64,000 nucleotides of DNA from Lachancea dasiensis (Eukaryota > Ascomycota > Saccharomycetes > Saccharomycetales > Saccharomycetaceae), in assembly GCA_900074725.1 (NCBI GenBank), contig LT598458.1, positions 1,364,001 through 1,428,000 of the forward strand, in the 5' to 3' direction. The stretch's first letter is position 1. Each line of letters opens with the position of its first letter. Both the position numbers and the translations under genes were made by a program. Under the pieces are notes generated by a model. It worked only from the letters and a program-made list of their open reading frames with translations, searched no databases and had not been told where the DNA came from. This document shows positions 59,730 through 64,000 of this stretch, piece by piece.

Positions 59730-60479
59730 ATGGATTTGGTGAAGCTCTTGGGCTATGGATACGTTATCCCATGGACCATTTCTGCATACCCCCCCATTTA
59801 TCACAATTGGCATCACAAATCGGCCTCTGCAACGTCGATGGACTTTGTTATGTTAAATGTGTTTGGATACCTCTATCTACTGGTGTCTCTTTGGCTTCAG
59901 CTTTTCTACTGGTTAGAAGGCTCTCAGACTACGCCTGGAATATCGAGACCAAAAGTCACAGCTTTCGATTTTTACTATTGCTTGCATGGATTTATCATGA
60001 ATTTGGTACTTCTGAGCCAAATAATATGGGGTAATGCGCTTTGGAGTTTTACGAAGGGTGGGAGTGTGCGAATGAAGCCCATCTACAGTAAAATTCTTGG
60101 GCTCAGCATAATTCTGTGTTTGCTTTCTACATCGCAGATCTTATGGCAGGGATCACAATTTGGTTGGGACAATCAAAATACCTTGGTATTTTGTAACAAA
60201 CTATACTTGCTCAAAATTTGCATGTCTCTTATTAAATATTTGCCTCAAGTGAGGCACAATTATGATCGTAAAAGTATGAACGGATTTCCAATCCAAAGTG
60301 TGGCCTGTGACATTCTGGGTAGTGTTTGCTCATTGTCCCAGCTATCATTGCAAATAGCACGGGACGAGCCAGTCTTCAACCTCGAGGTAGTGGTTGCTAA
60401 TTTTGGAAGAATCGGAATTGCAATGCTGACACTTTTCTTTAATTTTGTTTACATATCGCAGTGGTTGGTGTATAGATAA
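59730..60479 (+). CDS. ERS1: Cystinosin homologue ERS1
   Basis: 249 residues from the ATG at 59730 (the frame begins two codons earlier with GTG). There are seven hydrophobic segments and two PQ-loop type repeats: ISAYPPIYHNWHHKSASATS near residue 20, and LIKYLPQVRHNYDRKSMNGF near 170. The second has the Pro-Gln pair; in the first it is Pro-Pro. Ers1 (YCR075C) is the yeast cystinosin, a vacuolar/endosomal cystine-proton exporter, and partners with Meh1 of the EGO complex genetically. EGO2 lies nearby, as in S. cerevisiae. Confidence 0.93.
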   Translation: MDLVKLLGYGYVIPWTISAYPPIYHNWHHKSASATSMDFVMLNVFGYLYLLVSLWLQLFYWLEGSQTTPGISRPKVTAFDFYYCLHGFIMNLVLLSQIIWGNALWSFTKGGSVRMKPIYSKILGLSIILCLLSTSQILWQGSQFGWDNQNTLVFCNKLYLLKICMSLIKYLPQVRHNYDRKSMNGFPIQSVACDILGSVCSLSQLSLQIARDEPVFNLEVVVANFGRIGIAMLTLFFNFVYISQWLVYR

Positions 60480-60715
60480 TGAAAACCTAGTCCTGGCAAC
60501 AGAGATGGCACACGGAGCTGGTAGTCGTAATATTACAGCACCTTCTAATCTTTGAGGTGAGGTCCAGGCCTGAACTAGACGATAAAAATCCTAGCCACGA
60601 CAAACGCAAAGATAAAAGGAAATGGAATTAACAAAAGGGCATTTATGATGATTTGGTAAAGCATTAATGCTTGTCGAAGCTTGGTTACCGCACTGCGTAC
60701 TATTGCATGCTGTTA

Positions 60716-61762
60716 TTATCCTGTGTTTGCTGGAGACGATCGCTCAGGATTCTCAGAGGCCACCAAAAATTTGTATTTCTTTTTTGTTACGAAAACATCA
60801 GTCAATGCATCATCGTCCACAAACCAGACAACACGACCAGCTGCACCTTCATTGACGATGCTGCTTGGAAGACCCTTCTCGGGACGCTCCATAATTGTTT
60901 TTACTACAGGCGCCTTGGTTGATCCTTCCACAACAAATGTGACTTGATGAGAGTGACAAATAACTGGGATGGTTAGCGATATTCTATTGGACGGTCCACT
61001 AGGCGCCTCAGTGACAGGTATCACCCAGGCGAGGTTCTCTCGTAGGTTTTCTTGGAAGTTGGGGAACAAGGATGCAATATGGCCATCGGGCGCACAACCA
61101 AGCAAAAAAAGGTCGAACATCGGTAGTTTCACAGAGTCTCTGCCAGCAAAGCCCTTGATAAGTACCTTTTCGTAGTCGTCGGCACACTCCTGAGGATCGT
61201 CAATCAGCGATTCATTTATATGGAACACACGCGGGGACCCAAAAGCGTCGCTGTCGATTAAGTCGATGATTTTGCGTTTCGCGAGCCCATAATTAGACTC
61301 AGGAGAGTCGAAAGGTACCAATCTCTCGTCTGCAAAGTAAATGTCCCATTTCCCCCAATGGACGTCAGTTCGCTTGAGTAGCCCCTCATGAAGAACCTGG
61401 ATCAATGAGCCCCCGGAAAGCGCAATTTTGAACCTCTTTTCCTTCATTTTCTTTAGTTTACTGCTGCTGGGCGCCCTGATATTGGGATTAGAAGCCCCGC
61501 CGCTGGGAGCCTGGCTTGACTCTCTACCGGACATGCTCCTCCCGCTGGCTTGTCGAGAGATGTGGGCTGATGTTTGCGGAACCGCCAAAGAGCCGTTCGG
61601 GTTACTGCTGGAGCCGTCAGAGCTACCAGCGGCGCCATTTCTAAGCGCAAAAGGCTCCTTTGACAGAGCCAGGTTCTGTGCATTCACAACATAATCTGCA
61701 ACAGCTTCAGCTACTCCCGTAAATTCGTGAAACGCAAAAACCTTTGGAACTGTAGTGGTCAT
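60716..61762 (-). CDS. 6-phosphogluconolactonase-like protein (SOL1/SOL2)
   Basis: 348 residues. The first ~105 residues carry a Ser/Gly/Asn-rich insertion. The lactonase-like core has LSGGSLIQVLHEG, YFADERLVPFDSPESNYGL and LGCAPDGHIASLFPN with the catalytic-type His. S. cerevisiae Sol1 (YNR034W) and Sol2 (YCR073W-A) are duplicates. They are linked to nuclear tRNA export, and their lactonase activity is doubtful compared with Sol3 and Sol4. This is the single ancestral gene. Its strand is opposite to that expected relative to ABZ1, marking the far end of the inversion. S. cerevisiae proteins have 315-321 residues; the extra length is in the N-terminal insertion. Confidence 0.92.
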   Translation of the reverse strand: MTTTVPKVFAFHEFTGVAEAVADYVVNAQNLALSKEPFALRNGAAGSSDGSSSNPNGSLAVPQTSAHISRQASGRSMSGRESSQAPSGGASNPNIRAPSSSKLKKMKEKRFKIALSGGSLIQVLHEGLLKRTDVHWGKWDIYFADERLVPFDSPESNYGLAKRKIIDLIDSDAFGSPRVFHINESLIDDPQECADDYEKVLIKGFAGRDSVKLPMFDLFLLGCAPDGHIASLFPNFQENLRENLAWVIPVTEAPSGPSNRISLTIPVICHSHQVTFVVEGSTKAPVVKTIMERPEKGLPSSIVNEGAAGRVVWFVDDDALTDVFVTKKKYKFLVASENPERSSPANTG

Positions 61763-62327
61763 TGTTGAACGCAGTTCAAGTAAAGTCTGTCAACTACTGT
61801 AATACTGGACGCTAGGCGTTTCTTGGTTTCTGACGAAGAATGAATTCTCAGACAAATTGCAATTATTTTGCAATTGCGTGGCCCCAAACAAAAACACCTC
61901 CAGTACCTAAACAATTGTTCCAAATATCCAAAAATACTTGTGACGAGGCTAAAAGCTACTTTCAAACTTGTTCGTTGTACTTAAATGTCTATCTGCAGTA
62001 AAGGGAAAGCAAACTCTTGTTGATGGCTTTTTGTCAGGAGAATAAGCTGATAATTATGAACGATCTGGCAAAGAGCAGATTCCGTCGCCATTTTGGGAAA
62101 AAGTGATAAGAGTTCGGTGAATAGCGAAGTGCCATTGAACATCGTACGTACCATCAGAACGGCATCTAGAATGGGGCAAAGGACATTAAATTACACTTCA
62201 CAAAGGCTTATGGATTGTTGGCTTTGTGTCCTTTGCTGGAACGTACCAGCAGCATCGGCATATATCTAACATATTTATGATATTGGGGTTCATGAAAGGT
62301 GAAGAAATCCTTCACAGCGGAGGCTTG

Positions 62328-62787
62328 TGTTGGGAGTAGTGGGAGTTTCTAGTGAACTGATGGTGATGTGCGCCTAACGGCAATATTAGTGTCAGGAAAT
62401 ATGTGACATAGTGGTACAGAATGATAGGACATAACCGAGGCCATTCAAATAGAGCTACAAGCTAAGACAAACCGAAGAGAACAACTATTGTCCAATGGGA
62501 TTGGCCATTGATAAGTTATCGGTAGTGTACGGCATTGAAGCCGTAATCCTTGGGTAATAGAATGATCTAGAATTGGTGATTAATAAATATGTTGACCAGA
62601 GTCACCGAGTGAGAATTGTATAAATACCAGGCTTTTGTTCAGGTAACTGAACCAACTCTAATGCCTAAAATAATTACGGAGAGATGAATAGAATTCCCTA
62701 GATCCAAGTTACTCATCTTACAATGACTATGTCCGACTTACAAGACAATTTTAGTAAGCCTTCTACTGATGAATCAGATTCGCCTCA
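62328..62787 (+). mobile_element. Solo LTR A3, Ty1/copia-like
   Basis: About 460 bp, beginning TGTTGGGAGTAGT and ending near CTCA, with a TATA box at 62619-62626. It belongs to the same family as A1 and A2 and has the same orientation. In the last 233 bp it is closer to A1 (about 7 differences) than A1 is to A2 (about 17). It is a relic with no internal region attached. Confidence 0.8.
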
Positions 62788-62791
62788 ATAA

Positions 62792-62889
62792 AAGAATCCC
62801 CTAGACCCGAGCTACTCATCGTATAATGGCTATGACCGACTTACAAGACAATTTTAGTAAGCCTTCTACTGATGAATCAGATTCGCCTC
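62792..62889 (+). mobile_element. Partial LTR, 3' tail only (A3b)
   Basis: About 98 bp repeating the last part of the A-family LTR, from AGAATCCCCTAGA to GATTCGCCTC, immediately after A3. It looks like a tandem duplication of the LTR end. Confidence 0.75.
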
Positions 62890-62910
62890 GAGAACTCTAG
62901 TGTCTAAAAC

Positions 62911-63107
62911 ATGTATTGACCAGAGTCACCGAGTGCGAATTATATAGATATTAGGCGTTTGTTCAGACCATTAACCCAATTCTAAGGCCTAACATAATCA
63001 TGGAGAGATGGAACTCTCCAGATCCACGGTATTCACCTTACAATGATTATGACCAACTTACAAGACAGTTTTGGTAAGCTTTCTACTAATGAATCAGATT
63101 CGCCTCA
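62911..63107 (+). mobile_element. Partial LTR, 3' portion (A3c)
   Basis: About 197 bp matching the A-family LTR from the GACCAGAGTCACCGAGT block to its end. It is more diverged than A3 or A3b, so probably older. Same orientation. Confidence 0.75.
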
Positions 63108-63231
63108 ATAGGTTCGAGCAAATCTTTGGAAAGTGTTTAGACAGTAAGGAGTGGGCGACCAGTGGGCAGGATTGGCCTTCAGGTGGTCACGGCGTACTCT
63201 GCCCGTGTCCTTTTGAATATAGTGGGGCGAA

Positions 63232-63609
63232 GAGTCAGCAACGGTAGTAGTTTACCTGCTGAACTGTTTGTCCGATTTGTCGATAGACATCGTGTATAAA
63301 ACTCTGAGAAATTGACACTGAAAGCGTCTTCCGGGTATCACTCCCAGACTACTTGGGCTTTAGATCTGGCCCATACCTGAGACGGAACGGGAATAATGTG
63401 GGTCCAGTGAGGGCCCAATCCAAAGGATAAGGTGTTGAGCTGTTGAATAATCCCAATGCTGGGCCAGGACAGCTGTGGGTCATTGCTGCTCGTCTGGATG
63501 CCCCTGGTAGGCTGCTCACCTTGTCCATTGTTTTACTGGCATCGCGAATATCACTTCATACCCTACTGACACTAGGTTGATGGTTACCAATGCAACTCGT
63601 TGCTATTCG
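63232..63609 (+). repeat. Dispersed repeat family B, copy B3
   Basis: Third copy of the B repeat, recognised by GTCAGCAACGGTAGTAG, CTGCTGAACTG, GATAGACATCG, GGGCCAGGACAG, TTGCTGCTCGTC, CTGACACTAGG and TGCAACTCG in the same order as B1. It is the most diverged copy. Confidence 0.65.
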
Positions 63610-64000
63610 AGCTGTGCTAGATCATCACCACTCGGTAGCTCTAGCCACTATAGTGTACAACGCGGAGCTATCCCGATAGCTCCAAATCACTACCACTTGC
63701 ACAGGGGTACACCACGGAGGGCTTTTCGTATCAAAGCAACACCATTGGCTAACTTAATTTGAACACGAAAGCTGGGAGCTAGGAACAGGAAGGAGAAGAG
63801 GTCGATGAACAGAAGGAGGACCGAGAGAAAGGTACATTTTCAGCGCCGGTCGTCGCTTTATGGACATCGTGATCACGCTTGACGAAGTGTAAACAAAGTT
63901 GGGCGACGACAATGGTCAACACGAGTGGTGCCAGCGAGTTTTAATATAATCTGCAACTAATGCAAATCAATCATGTTGGGGCCCAGAAATGCTTCCATTC

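Larger units (their letters stand above)
61763..64000. other. Right-end gene-free region with LTR and repeat relics
   Basis: 2.2 kb with no recognisable gene. It contains the SOL promoter, a 10-bp inverted repeat (62176-62236), LTR copy A3 with two further partial copies (62328-63110), and repeat copy B3 (63232-63609). The last 390 bp are unexplained and probably belong to the promoter of a gene beyond the edge. Confidence 0.6.

Overview
This is a nuclear chromosome segment from a budding yeast of the Saccharomycetaceae that split off before the whole-genome duplication. A Lachancea-like species fits best, but I cannot fix the species. Genes are dense, uniformly read with the standard code and apparently intronless, with short intergenic spaces. 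Genes that Saccharomyces cerevisiae now holds on two sister regions (YNR027-YNR039 on chromosome XIV and YCR068-YCR081 on chromosome III) are interleaved here in one track. Likewise YLR208/YLR209 and YDL156-YDL160 sit in one block. That single-track pattern is what an unduplicated relative should show. All S. cerevisiae gene order used here is from memory.

Layout. 1-2.6 kb: a transcription factor cut by the left edge and a GNAT acetyltransferase. 2.8-11.2 kb: CMR1, YDL157C homologue, STE7, DHH1, PNP1, SEC13. 11.2-12.6 kb: a synteny junction with a 22-bp minisatellite. 12.6-36.6 kb: the pyridoxal kinase BUD16/BUD17, ATG15, a lineage-specific Zn2Cys6 factor, CPR4/CPR8, ZNG1, ALG12, IMG2, RSA4, SSK2/SSK22, PPG1, HUB1, ABZ1. 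36.7-38.0 kb: a cluster of solo LTRs in an older repeat. 38.2-61.8 kb: ZRG17, SRB8, DBP6, RSM19, PTC6, MRPS12, ARC35, PAT1, FUB1, EGO2, an LMBRD2-like membrane protein, ERS1, SOL1/SOL2. 62.3-63.6 kb: a second LTR and repeat cluster, then no recognisable gene to the right edge.

The main structural result is that the whole ZRG17-to-SOL block is inverted relative to ABZ1 and the genes before it. Order and every strand are reversed compared with both S. cerevisiae tracks, and an LTR/repeat cluster lies at each end. The LTR copies at the two ends all point the same way, so simple recombination between the visible copies does not explain the inversion.

Functional themes: mitochondrial translation (IMG2, RSM19, MRPS12), with Puf3-type sites just after the stop codons, shared with the YDL157C homologue; ribosome biogenesis (RSA4, DBP6), with PAC and RRPE promoter motifs; mRNA decay (DHH1, PAT1); MAPK signalling (STE7, SSK2/SSK22); ER and vacuole functions (SEC13, ALG12, CPR4/8, ZRG17, ATG15, ERS1, EGO2). 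I found no tRNA, snoRNA, CRISPR or intact transposon. Nothing in the window looks like a wholly new molecular system.
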